Positions 22,382 through 30,839 are shown, counted from the stretch's first letter. The stretch: 33,309 nucleotides of DNA from Solirubrobacteraceae bacterium (GCA_030038955.1 JASHQV010000193.1:1-33309), one strand, 5' to 3'. The notes: generated by a model from the sequence alone, not told the origin. Translations and numbers: made by a program.

Positions 22382-23805
22382 ACAGTAGGAACAGCGCTGC
22401 CATCAGCCGCCCGCAGGCCAGTGGAATCTCGCACTGGTTTGCGCAGCTCTACCCGGACGGATGCCCGCGTCGAACGACCCTATCGGGCCTGGTCGAGACC
22501 GACGTTTGCATCGTCGGGGCGGGCTACAGCGGCCTATGGACCGCCTACGAGCTGCGCCGGGCCGACCCAACACTTGACGTGGTCGTGGTGGAAGCGGAGG
22601 TCGCTGGCTTCGGCGCGTCTGGGCGCAATGGCGGTGCGGTCATCGCGCTCCTGCAGGGAACTCGTGAGCAGTGGGCACTACGAGGCGACGGACGCCGCGG
22701 TGCGATTGCGCTCGAACGTGAGATCATCCGTACAGTCGACGAGATTGGCGAGACAGTTCACCGCGAGGGTATCGACTGCGCTTTCTCCAAGAACGGGGTG
22801 CTTGAGGTAGCGCGCACCCAGACCGAGCTCCTTCACTTTCGCCACATGGTGCAGCGCGACCGCGAGTGGGGTTTTGGCCCCGACGACTACACGATGCTCG
22901 GCGCTGACGAAACTCGGCGACGCGTGGCGGTGGATGGCGCACTCGGTGCACGATTCAGCCCTCACTGCGCGAGCATCCATCCGGGCGCGCTGGTACGTGG
23001 ACTCGCTGACGCAACCGAGCGCGCGGGCGCCGTTATCTACGAAGGCTCGCCGGTACGATCGATTGAGCCAGGACGCGCTACCACTGTAGAGGGACAGGTG
23101 CGCGCTCGGTATGTGATTCGCGCGACTGAGGCGTACACCGAGAGTCTCGAATCCGATCACCGCCAAATCGTGCCGGTGCACACTTCGATGCTGGCGACGG
23201 CGCCGATCCCAGACGAGACCTGGGCACAGATCGGCTGGGCCGGGCGGGAGGCGCTACTTGCTGAGCACCCCTTCCTTCACCTTCAGCACACAGCCGATCA
23301 GCGGATCACGATCGGCGGCGACGACAACCGAATCCCTTACCGCTACGGCTCGCGACCCAGCCCTTTAGGCGGCGCGCCCAAGCGGGTCGTACACATGTAC
23401 CACTCAGAGCTACTGCGGCTGTTCCCTGCCCTGCGCGAGATACCCATCGAGCACACCTGGCAAGGTGTGTTTGGCGCACCGCGCAGTTGGATGCCGGGCG
23501 TCCATCTGGATCGCGACACAGGGCTTGGATGGGTCGGCGGCTACGTCGGCGAAGGGGTGGCACCGTCGAACCTTGCTGGGCGCACGATGCGCGACTTGGT
23601 GCTTGGACGCGACACCGAGCTCACCCGGCTGCCACTGGTGGAGCCGCCGATACGGCGCTGGGAGCCCGAGCCTCTTCGGTTCATCGGCGCTGCAGTGGTT
23701 GCGACGATGCGCAATGTCGGCACCCGCCGCGAGCTGCGAACAGACCGACCATCACGGTTGATCACGATGGGCAATCGTCTGGCGGGATACCAGGGTCATG
23801 GTTGA
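22378..23805 (+). CDS. FAD-dependent oxidoreductase, DAO family (PuuB/gamma-glutamylputrescine oxidase-like)
   Basis: A 475-residue flavoprotein. DVCIVGAGYSGLWTAYEL (42-59) is the FAD Rossmann loop, with E74-A-E at the end of strand 2 and GFGASGRNGGAV following, a combination typical of the PuuB-like branch. GGYVGEGVAPSNLAGRTM near residue 385 is the C-terminal FAD contact. Family members oxidise secondary or primary amines of small metabolites with oxygen. Last gene of the operon begun at 17653; ATG 22378 overlaps the hydrolase stop as ATGA. With the DadA-like gene at 4957 it is the second amine oxidase-type enzyme of the island, hinting at a nitrogen-containing substrate. Confidence 0.87.
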   Translation: MNSRNSAAISRPQASGISHWFAQLYPDGCPRRTTLSGLVETDVCIVGAGYSGLWTAYELRRADPTLDVVVVEAEVAGFGASGRNGGAVIALLQGTREQWALRGDGRRGAIALEREIIRTVDEIGETVHREGIDCAFSKNGVLEVARTQTELLHFRHMVQRDREWGFGPDDYTMLGADETRRRVAVDGALGARFSPHCASIHPGALVRGLADATERAGAVIYEGSPVRSIEPGRATTVEGQVRARYVIRATEAYTESLESDHRQIVPVHTSMLATAPIPDETWAQIGWAGREALLAEHPFLHLQHTADQRITIGGDDNRIPYRYGSRPSPLGGAPKRVVHMYHSELLRLFPALREIPIEHTWQGVFGAPRSWMPGVHLDRDTGLGWVGGYVGEGVAPSNLAGRTMRDLVLGRDTELTRLPLVEPPIRRWEPEPLRFIGAAVVATMRNVGTRRELRTDRPSRLITMGNRLAGYQGHG

Positions 23806-24144
23806 CCCGTTCAACTGCAGGTTGCGGCTGAGTGCAGTTGTGCTGGCATTCTGCTCTGGCGGGACGGCTCGGACCGCGCGTGTCGAGTGGGTCAGCCATA
23901 CGCACAGGACGGGTCTGCGACAGCGAACTCCGAGTTCGTGACCGAGCCTACGCAGATAAACACCCGATCGAGCATCTCCCGTCACGCCAGGTCCTTTGCA
24001 CGCAGATCCACGCGAGCGCAGGGAAAGCATGATTGATCGACGCAACTATGGGTTCAGCTATGTGTCACGTACACAATTTGCTGAGCGGCTGCCGGCAGTC
24101 CGTCACGCTGGCGAGCGGGGTGGCGCGCGCACGTCACCCTGGGC
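23806..24144. other. 339-bp intergenic stretch between convergent units
   Basis: No supported gene, tRNA or strong terminator. A near-palindrome TGTGTCACGTACACA lies at 24061-24075, and GGGTG (24118-24122) could pair weakly with CACCC (24135-24139). The stretch separates the catabolic island from the metK operon. Confidence 0.5.
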
Positions 24145-25074
24145 TCACATCAGCTCGACGGACTCGTGCTCGAAACGGCTGAACTCGCGCATCTCGGCGA
24201 CTCGGGCGTGAATCTCATCCATTGTCAGGTGTGCGACGCGGTCGGTGCCGAACTCCTCGACGTTGAACGACGCCACGGCCGTGCCGTAGGCCATCGCGCG
24301 ACGGAGAGCCTCGGCATCGTCGCGGGTGTCGGCGTGACGGGCGAGGTATCCCACGAACCCACCGGCGAACGTGTCGCCGGCGCCGGTGGGGTCGATCACG
24401 GTCTCCAGCGGGTAGGCGGGCAGCGCGAAGAAGGTTTCCTCCGTGATCAGCATCGCGCCATACTCGCCCTGCTTGGCCACGACCACCGACGGGCCCCATC
24501 CCAGCACCGTTCGCGCGGCCGCGACGGTGTTCGGCCGCTCGGTGAGTTGACGTAGCTCGGCGTCGTTGAGGATCAGGCAGTCGACCCGTTCGATCACCTC
24601 CAGCAGCGCCGGCCTCGCGCTCTCGATCCACAGGTTCATCGAGTCGAGCGCCACGAAGCCGGCGCGGCACTGATCGAGTACCTCGCGCTGCAGCTCCGGC
24701 TGGATGTTGGCCAGGAACAGCACATCGCTCTCGCGCGAGGCGGTCGACAGCTTGGGCTGGAAGTCCGCGAACACGCCGAGCTGGGTATCGAGCGTCTCCC
24801 GCGAGTTCAGGTCCCAGCCGTACTCGCCCGCCCAGGAGAACGTCTGCCCGTCCGGGCGGCGCTCGACGTCGCCGATGTCGGTGCCGCGGGTCGCGAGCAC
24901 CGCGAGCTCGCGCTCGCCGAAGTCGGTGCCGACCGGTCCAACGACCCGCACCCGGTCGAAGAACGACGCGGCGAGCGCGAAGTGCGTTGCCGCCCCGCCG
25001 AGCATCCGCTCCCGCTCACCGAACGGCGTCGTGACCGAGTCAAAAGCGATCGAGCCGACCACGGTGACGCTCAC
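24145..25074 (-). CDS. PfkB-family (ribokinase/adenosine kinase-like) carbohydrate or nucleoside kinase
   Basis: A 309-residue kinase. The N-terminal VTVVGSIAFDSV and GGAATHFALAASFF (27-40) bind the substrate sugar; DPTGAGDTFAGGF (228-240) is the PfkB signature with catalytic D234. GTG 25074 is chosen because it begins directly before the first strand and GGAGG stands 9-13 bases upstream; frames extending to 25224 run through metK. It follows metK by 31 bases, so the two are probably co-transcribed. The metK context makes a role in recycling a nucleoside or thioribose of the SAM cycle attractive (an adenosine kinase, for example), but ribokinase or other sugar kinases look the same at this level. 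Confidence 0.85.
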   Translation of the reverse strand: MSVTVVGSIAFDSVTTPFGERERMLGGAATHFALAASFFDRVRVVGPVGTDFGERELAVLATRGTDIGDVERRPDGQTFSWAGEYGWDLNSRETLDTQLGVFADFQPKLSTASRESDVLFLANIQPELQREVLDQCRAGFVALDSMNLWIESARPALLEVIERVDCLILNDAELRQLTERPNTVAAARTVLGWGPSVVVAKQGEYGAMLITEETFFALPAYPLETVIDPTGAGDTFAGGFVGYLARHADTRDDAEALRRAMAYGTAVASFNVEEFGTDRVAHLTMDEIHARVAEMREFSRFEHESVELM

Positions 25075-25105
25075 CGCGAGCCCCCTCCCGCCGGTCGCGC
25101 AGGGC

Positions 25106-26341
25106 TCACACCGGCACCTCCCCAGCCGACCGCGGGTCGTCCAGCCCGGCGGCGTTGCGGAGCTCCGTGGCCTTATCGGTCCGCTCCCACGTGAAGTCCG
25201 GCTCCTCACGCCCGAAATGGCCATACGCAGCGGTCTTCTGATAGATCGGCCGATGCAACTTCAGATACTCACGAATCGCCGCCGGACGCAAATCAAAATG
25301 CTGCTCAACCAACTCCAACAACCGCGCCCGCCCAACCCTCTCGGTCCCAAACGTCTCAACCATCACCGACAACGGACGCGCCACCCCAATCGCATACGCC
25401 ACCTGCAGCTCAACCCGCTCAGCCAACCCCGCCGCAACCAAGTTCTTCGCCACATACCGAGCCGCATACGAAGCCGAGCGATCAACCTTCGACGGATCCT
25501 TACCCGAGAACGCCCCACCACCATGTCGCGCCATCCCACCATACGTATCAACAATGATCTTCCGGCCCGTCATCCCACAATCCCCCATCGGCCCGCCAAT
25601 CACAAACCGACCCGTCGGATTCACCAGAAAACCGCGATACAGCCTCTGAGCATCAAACAGCCCCGCCGGCAGCACCGGCTCGACCACATGCTCCCACAAA
25701 TCCTCCTTGATCAACGCCTCCGACCCATCCCGATGCTGCGTCGAGACCAACAGCTTCACAACCTCCACCGGCCGACCATCGACATAACGAACCGTCACCT
25801 GCGTCTTACCATCCGGACGCAAATACGGAACGATCCCCTCCTTACGCACATCCGCGAGCCGCTTCGCCAACCGATGCGCCAACGAGATCGGCAACGGCAT
25901 CAACTCCTCCGTCTCACTCGTCGCATAGCCAAACATCATCCCCTGATCACCCGCGCCAACCAAATCCAGCGCGTCCTCGTCACCCGGATCAGTCCGCGAC
26001 TCAAACGCCCGCTCCACCCCCTGCGCGATATCCGGAGACTGCTTATCAATCGTGCTGACCACCGCACACGTATCGCAATCAAACCCGTACGTCGCATCGG
26101 TATAGCCAACCCGCCTGACCGTCTCCCGCGTCACCTCCTGGACATCCACATACGTATCAGTCGTGATCTCCCCCGAAACCACCACCAAACCCGTATTCAC
26201 CAACGTCTCACACGCCACATGCCCCAACGGATCATCCCGCAACACAGCATCCAACACACCATCAGAGATCTGATCAGCAATCTTATCCGGATGCCCCTCC
26301 GTAACCGACTCCGAGGTGAACAGGAACTCGTTATCAGCCAT
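25106..26341 (-). CDS. metK: S-adenosylmethionine synthetase (methionine adenosyltransferase)
   Basis: A 411-residue enzyme joining methionine and ATP to form SAM. SESVTEGHPDKIADQISD (10-27) with H17 is the ATP-binding N-terminal block, GAGDQGMMFGYA the central loop, and GGGAFSGKDPSKVDRSASY the P-loop-like phosphate site. All three domains are complete. ATG 26341 overlaps the last 8 bases of the homocysteine methyltransferase fusion gene, so translation is coupled. Base composition is striking: sampled 60-base lines inside the gene run 50-58% GC with many A/T or G/T wobble positions, while flanking genes run 65-82%. This may mark horizontal acquisition, gene conversion, or special codon use for high expression. 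Confidence 0.97.
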   Translation of the reverse strand: MADNEFLFTSESVTEGHPDKIADQISDGVLDAVLRDDPLGHVACETLVNTGLVVVSGEITTDTYVDVQEVTRETVRRVGYTDATYGFDCDTCAVVSTIDKQSPDIAQGVERAFESRTDPGDEDALDLVGAGDQGMMFGYATSETEELMPLPISLAHRLAKRLADVRKEGIVPYLRPDGKTQVTVRYVDGRPVEVVKLLVSTQHRDGSEALIKEDLWEHVVEPVLPAGLFDAQRLYRGFLVNPTGRFVIGGPMGDCGMTGRKIIVDTYGGMARHGGGAFSGKDPSKVDRSASYAARYVAKNLVAAGLAERVELQVAYAIGVARPLSVMVETFGTERVGRARLLELVEQHFDLRPAAIREYLKLHRPIYQKTAAYGHFGREEPDFTWERTDKATELRNAAGLDDPRSAGEVPV

Positions 26342-28100
26342 CTCGTCTCATCTCCTGATCCTTATGAGTCACCTCCAACAGATACGCGACCACCACGTTC
26401 CGGTCACCGAGCGTCACGTGATATGCGTCCGAGAGCTCCTCGACCCGCGAGATCTGGGTCGCCTGCTCGTCGAACAGCTCGTGGAACGCGAAAAACCCAA
26501 AGTCCACAACCCGCGAGCCGAACCCCCGCACATCGAGCTGCTCGACCGTCCGTCGCTCCCCGATAATCGATAGTTGCAGTATATAGGCAATCCCATCATC
26601 AGCCAAAGCATCGGGTAGCAGCCCAATCAGATGGTCAATCAGGTTGCGTCCCCAGAAATCGAGCGGGCGGTGAGTCGGCGCGTGCTCGAACGGATCGACC
26701 GGGGTCTGGAACAGGCTGGCGACGATCACGTCGTAGCGCTCGTCGGGCCGCCACGGGAACAGATCGACGGCGTCCGCGCTCACGCGATCGGCGACACCGT
26801 TGCGGAAGGCGTTGGTAAGAGTGTTAGCCACCGCGGCGTGATCGATGTCGATCGCGTGCACGTGCGTGGCGCCGTTGAGTGCCATCTGCACAGTCAGCAG
26901 CCCGCTTCCGCAGCCGATGTCGAGGCAACGCTGGTGCGCACCGACGCCCTCGCGGAACAGGTACTTCCACACCAGGAAGCTGCCCTGCGTGGGAACGAAC
27001 ACCCCGGGTTCGATCGACACATCGGGGAAGTCGAGCGGGAACAGCTGCCTCCCGCGCCCGTCACGCCAGGGCTCGAACGCCGGCGGGGCGGCGTCCGCCG
27101 CGTCGCGTCCGGGGGTGACCAGCACCGCTTCCCGCCTGCTTCCCGGCTTGGTGCCGGCCAGCGCCGCTCGCGCCGCGGCAATGTGCTCGGGACCCACGCC
27201 GCAGCAGCCGCCTATGATCTGCGCCCCTTCCTCGCGCCAGCGAAGCGCGAGCTCGGCGTACTCGGCGCCGCCCGTGGCCAGCTCAGAGCGCCAACCGCCC
27301 ACCGACAGGTAGCCGAGGTTGGGATACGCGCCGAGTGGCAGATCGGTGAAGTCGCGCAGCCACGAGACCATGCCGGGCACATGATCGGGGGGCACACAGT
27401 TCACCAGCAACGCACCCACGCCCATCTCCTCGAAGCGCCTGGCCGCGCGTCCGAAGGCATCGCCCTCCGGGCCGCCCCAGTGCTCGCCGTACACGCCGCA
27501 CACACCGTGGCGGCAGCGACGGAAGCTCAGCCAGACTGGGAGCCCCGTAGCGAGCAGACGCTCAACGGTGACATAGGTCGAGCTGCGCACCAACGATAGG
27601 GTCTCGAGCAGGATCAAGTCCGGCGGCTCGTCTTCGAACGCGCGCGCCAACAGGCGAATCGTCTCGTGGCCATCCGGGGTGTCCACGTCTCCGTTGAGGC
27701 TGAAAGCCACCGCCGCCCCGTCGCCGCGTCCGACCTGATCGGCGGCGTCCCGCGCGAGCCGGACCCCCTGACGAGCCACGTCCATCCAATGCACCGGCTC
27801 GGTCGTGCGCCCGGCGAGCTGCAGATCGCCCTGGCGCACCGCCGTGGCCAGGCCCCAGGTGTCGGTCGTCAGCACGTCGCAGCCGGCGTCCGCGTACCGC
27901 CGGTGCACCGCCCTGACGCGCTCCGGGTCGGCCACGACCGCGGAGACGCCCCACAGGTGCTCCTCCACCTCAGGTCGCGATCCCGACACGCCGATCAGCT
28001 CGGTGCCGATCGCGCCGTCGAGCACCACGCAACGCTCGCTCGCGATCAGCTGCGCAATGCGCGCATATCCTCCCGCCGTTCTCGGTGCCGGTATCGCCAT
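26334..28100 (-). CDS. Fusion of homocysteine S-methyltransferase with a class I SAM-methyltransferase domain
   Basis: A 588-residue two-domain protein. Residues 20-315 form a BHMT/MmuM-type barrel: VLDGAIGTEL (27-36), DVLTTDTWG, and zinc ligands C235 in LLVNCVPP and C299-C300 in IIGGCCGVGPEH. Residues 345-588 are a Rossmann methyltransferase with LDIGCGSG (393-400), HAIDID (415-420) and a VASLFQTPVDP strand where N6/protein methyltransferases carry NPPY. The N-terminal domain would make methionine from homocysteine and a methyl donor such as S-methylmethionine or a betaine; the second could use or remake SAM-derived methyl groups. First gene before metK with an 8-base overlap. The last ~100 codons share the low-GC character of metK. 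Confidence 0.85.
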   Translation of the reverse strand: MAIPAPRTAGGYARIAQLIASERCVVLDGAIGTELIGVSGSRPEVEEHLWGVSAVVADPERVRAVHRRYADAGCDVLTTDTWGLATAVRQGDLQLAGRTTEPVHWMDVARQGVRLARDAADQVGRGDGAAVAFSLNGDVDTPDGHETIRLLARAFEDEPPDLILLETLSLVRSSTYVTVERLLATGLPVWLSFRRCRHGVCGVYGEHWGGPEGDAFGRAARRFEEMGVGALLVNCVPPDHVPGMVSWLRDFTDLPLGAYPNLGYLSVGGWRSELATGGAEYAELALRWREEGAQIIGGCCGVGPEHIAAARAALAGTKPGSRREAVLVTPGRDAADAAPPAFEPWRDGRGRQLFPLDFPDVSIEPGVFVPTQGSFLVWKYLFREGVGAHQRCLDIGCGSGLLTVQMALNGATHVHAIDIDHAAVANTLTNAFRNGVADRVSADAVDLFPWRPDERYDVIVASLFQTPVDPFEHAPTHRPLDFWGRNLIDHLIGLLPDALADDGIAYILQLSIIGERRTVEQLDVRGFGSRVVDFGFFAFHELFDEQATQISRVEELSDAYHVTLGDRNVVVAYLLEVTHKDQEMRRDG

Positions 28101-28177
28101 CTCCGCATCCCTCCGCTCAGCCGCTTGGCGAGTCCGCCCCTCAGCGACGGCGCCCGCATGGCACGAGTCGGACGGTA

Positions 28178-28213
28178 AGCCAATACCGAAGAGAGCGCCA
28201 CTATAGATTGGCT
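28178..28213. promoter_or_regulatory. Inverted repeat in the divergent region between SAM-cycle and LuxR operons
   Basis: AGCCAAT (28178-28184) and ATTGGCT (28207-28213) form perfect 7-bp arms with a 22-base spacer that contains CTATAGAT. The 429-bp gap (28101-28529) between the divergent units otherwise shows no gene or recognised riboswitch. A regulator-binding role is a guess. Confidence 0.3.
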
Positions 28214-28529
28214 AGGGTAGGCCACTCAATCGGGCTGGTTCTAGCTGCATGCTGGCCCCCAGCGGTGTCCGTCACACTCGTTGATCTGCCACCAGAGTGG
28301 GAGGTTCAGTCAACTAGACAGGGGTGCTATCGGCTGCGCGAGCTTAGTGTTTCGTTGCCGTGGACGCGACTGCCGGCCCGCTGGACGCCGTCTCGCGGCG
28401 CGTGGGCGTCGCGATTCTGGACGCCGCGATCGTCTTGCGCCCAGCCTCGTTGGCTGCACACCCGGCACCCGCGGAAGCCGCCGGCTGAGCGCTCGCCCCA
28501 CGTCGCGGTCGGGCGTATGCTCGCCGCGT

Positions 28530-29462
28530 GTGAGCCCCGTACAGGTGGACGACCTGCGGCAGATCCTGGCTGAGCTCCAGCAGCTTGAGCGCGAGCTCGT
28601 CGAGCAGCGCTACCTGCGCCGCTCGGACGGCATCGAACAGGTGCGAGAGGGACTTCGCCGGCTCGGCGAGATCGGATCGCCAGCCGGAATCATCTCCCGC
28701 TCGGCCGCGGAGCTCGCGACCAGCGGCAACTTCGCACTGGTGCTGGTCAGCCGCATTGCGCACGGCCGGATCTACCCCCAGGCCCTCTGGTCGCCCGACG
28801 ACGACGTGCGGCGCGAGGAGCTGCTCGCGATGCTCGCAGCGCGGACGATCCGACTCTCCTATCCGCTGATCGAGGCCGAGGTAGCTGAGCACCATCGACC
28901 GGCCGTGGTGTCAGTGACCGAGAGCGGTCCGCGCGCCTGCCGCGAACTCGTCGAGGCGTTCGCATGGAGGACGTACGCCGTCGGCCACCTCATGCTCGAG
29001 GGCCGCACGATCGGGCTGATTCACGCCTCATGTCCCCAACATGGAGAGGATGTCGACGAGCTCGACCTCGAGCTCGTCACGCTCTACGCCGACGGCCTGG
29101 GGCACGTGTTCGAGCGCGCGGTGCTGCGCGAGTATCTGCGGCACCAGCGACGGGTACTAGAGTCCGCCGGCCACTGGATCAGCGCGAACATGACCGAGCT
29201 GTCGGCGCTGATGGCCCCCGCAAAGATCGGCACGGCCAGCGATGGCGACCGCGAGCGCGACGTACTCACCCCGCGCGAGCTCCAGGTCATGCGGCTGATC
29301 GCTCAGGGTCGCTCCAATCGCGACATTGCCGGCTTGCTCGTCGTCGCCGAGGGCACGGTCAAGTACCACGTCAAGAACATCCTGCGCAAGCTCGATGCGC
29401 GCAGCCGGACCGAGGCGATCTCGCGCTATGTCCACCTCTACGGGGCTCCCGGCAGACCATGA
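28530..29462 (+). CDS. LuxR-family transcriptional regulator (first of a tandem pair)
   Basis: A 310-residue regulator. Residues 244-300 form the LuxR DNA-binding domain (LTPRELQVMRLIAQGRSNRDIAGLL, then EGTVKYHVKNILRKLDARSR). The N-terminal 230 residues begin with a Leu/Glu-rich helix and continue as a GAF-like sensor (VGHLMLEGRTIGLIHAS). There is no phospho-acceptor receiver domain. GTG 28530 is the first plausible start; the open frame extends to 28281 but that stretch has no coding character, and no ribosome site is obvious. The stop overlaps the second LuxR gene as ATGA. Divergent from the metK operon, which it may control. Confidence 0.85.
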   Translation: MSPVQVDDLRQILAELQQLERELVEQRYLRRSDGIEQVREGLRRLGEIGSPAGIISRSAAELATSGNFALVLVSRIAHGRIYPQALWSPDDDVRREELLAMLAARTIRLSYPLIEAEVAEHHRPAVVSVTESGPRACRELVEAFAWRTYAVGHLMLEGRTIGLIHASCPQHGEDVDELDLELVTLYADGLGHVFERAVLREYLRHQRRVLESAGHWISANMTELSALMAPAKIGTASDGDRERDVLTPRELQVMRLIAQGRSNRDIAGLLVVAEGTVKYHVKNILRKLDARSRTEAISRYVHLYGAPGRP

Positions 29463-30616
29463 CCGCGGACGGTCAGGTGGTCGACGATGCGATCGGGCGT
29501 CAGCTCAATCGCCGGATCGAGGAGGCGACGGGCAGGGCCCGCCGTGCACTCGGATGGGTCGACGACGACGGACGAGACAACGGTCGTGACGCGATCGCAA
29601 CGCTCATCGAAGCGCTCCACGCCGAGCTCTCGAAGGCCGGGGATGACGGTGCGGAGCGAGCCCAGGTCGAGGCGCACGACGGCGAGCTCAAGCGCCTGGA
29701 GCGGCGCTACCGGACGCGGTTCGACGCGCTCAGGGATGTGGACGTGGCCGTCGCCTCGCTGCGCCAGATCACCGTGCCCGACGCGATCCTTGCCCGCGCC
29801 CCGCTTGAGCTGTGCCAGCATTCGGGACTCGACCGGGTCGTCCTGAGCCTCGTCCGCGATCGGCACCTCGTGGCCGAGGCCGTCTACTTCCGCGGGGACC
29901 CAGTGGGAGCGGCCAAGGCGCTCGAGGCACTTCGTGATGCTCCGCCGCGCCTCGAGCATCCGCTGCTTGAGACCGATCTGCTGCGCCGCCGTCGCACCAC
30001 GATCGTGACCGACGTCCAGATCGATCGCCGTCGGCATGGGGCGATGGCGAAGATCATGGGTTGGCACGGTTATCTCGTCGCGCCGCTGCTGGTTGGGGGT
30101 GACTTGCTCGGGGCGATCCATGCCGACACCGGCCTCGACGGTCGCGCCATAGACGTGCTCGACGGCGACATCGTGTGGACCTTCGCACGCGGCCTCGCCG
30201 ATGCCTACGAGACCACCTCCCTGCGCCGCTCGCTGCGACGCCAGCGCGAGGAGATGGGCAGGTTCGTGGAGTGGCTCAGTGCGCGGGCAATCGAGCTCAG
30301 CAACACCTCGATCGAGCTGATCCCCGAGCAGACCTCGCCGCCCGATCCGCCCGGCAAGCTCGAGCTGGCCGCGGGCCAGGAGGGCACCGACGACCGCCTC
30401 GTGTTTTGGGACCTGCTGACTCGCCGGGAGCTCGACGTCCTGCGCCTAGTCGCACGCGGGAAGACGAACGGCGCGATCGCGGCGCAGCTGGTGATCTCGG
30501 AGGCGACAGTCAAGTTCCACGTGGTCAACACCCTCCGCAAGCTGCGCGTCTCCAGCCGGGCCGAGGCCGTTGCTCGCTACCACCGCCTGATGCGCGCCGG
30601 CCGCCGCCAGCCCTGA
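29459..30616 (+). CDS. LuxR-family transcriptional regulator (second of a tandem pair)
   Basis: A 385-residue protein built like its upstream neighbour: a charged helical N-terminus (residues 1-95, coiled-coil-like, Glu/Arg-rich), a GAF-like sensor (about 105-255, with WHGYLVAPLLVGGDLLGAIHAD), a linker, and a LuxR domain at 319-375 (LTRRELDVLRLVARGKTNGAIAAQL, then EATVKFHVVNTLRKLRVSSR). Similarity along the whole length indicates an old tandem duplication. ATG 29459 overlaps the first regulator's stop as ATGA, so the two are made together and may act as a heterodimer. Ligand and targets are unknown. Confidence 0.88.
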   Translation: MTADGQVVDDAIGRQLNRRIEEATGRARRALGWVDDDGRDNGRDAIATLIEALHAELSKAGDDGAERAQVEAHDGELKRLERRYRTRFDALRDVDVAVASLRQITVPDAILARAPLELCQHSGLDRVVLSLVRDRHLVAEAVYFRGDPVGAAKALEALRDAPPRLEHPLLETDLLRRRRTTIVTDVQIDRRRHGAMAKIMGWHGYLVAPLLVGGDLLGAIHADTGLDGRAIDVLDGDIVWTFARGLADAYETTSLRRSLRRQREEMGRFVEWLSARAIELSNTSIELIPEQTSPPDPPGKLELAAGQEGTDDRLVFWDLLTRRELDVLRLVARGKTNGAIAAQLVISEATVKFHVVNTLRKLRVSSRAEAVARYHRLMRAGRRQP

Positions 30617-30734
30617 GACCGCGGCCTGCACCCGGCTCCGTCCCGCCTCCGCGCCAACATCTGCTCGTCATGCCCAAGCTGTCTCCGGAGAGGAGATTCG
30701 CCGTAGACGAGAGACTGCCCTCGATTCAGCTGAG

Positions 30735-30776
30735 AGCCGACGCGGGGACTCGAGCCCCGGACCCCTTCATTACGAG
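30735..30776 (-). pseudogene. Decayed 3' half of a tRNA-Thr(CGT) gene, possible attachment-site scar
   Basis: Read on the minus strand: anticodon loop CTCGTAA (30776-30770, anticodon CGT), 3' anticodon stem TGAAG, GGGTC-type variable region, a T-arm with CGGGG and CCCCG around CTCGAGT, and a 3' acceptor strand CGTCGGC (30742-30736). The 5' half (acceptor, D-arm, 5' anticodon stem) is absent, and the T-loop has C instead of the first invariant T, so it is not functional. Such tRNA 3' halves are typical of sites used by tyrosine integrases. Confidence 0.5.
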
Positions 30777-30839
30777 CAGCGCCGGCCGCTTCATTCGGAG
30801 TGAAGGATTAGCAGGCAATTTGAGCCCTCCCGGACCCCC
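30751..30839. repeat. tRNA-like repeated pieces in the 374-bp intergenic stretch
   Basis: CCCGGACCCC occurs at 30756-30765 (inside the tRNA remnant) and again at 30829-30838, each preceded by GAGCCC. A 17-base arm with CTTCA and TGAAG around TTCGGAG (30789-30805) resembles a second tRNA anticodon arm beside the first. The rest of 30617-30990 holds no supported gene; a small inverted repeat GTCGG-AGG-CCGAC is at 30921-30933, without a T-run. Confidence 0.4.

Noticed and set aside
24704..26566. A 620-codon plus-strand open frame across metK and its neighbours
   Set aside because: It lies antisense to metK, the PfkB gene and the end of the fusion gene, all with clear family motifs. Its low-complexity Arg/Pro/His-rich sequence reflects the odd composition of the metK patch.
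26561..26569. A perfect CGATAATCG outside the island
   Set aside because: It lies inside the coding sequence of the methyltransferase fusion gene, single and away from any promoter, in the low-GC patch. It is taken as chance, but it shows that one perfect copy alone is weak evidence.
28101..28177. SAM or SAH riboswitch in the leader of the fusion-metK operon
   Set aside because: A riboswitch would make sense here, but I find no core of the SAM-I, SAM-II, SAM-IV or SAH classes by eye. Infernal with Rfam models would settle it.
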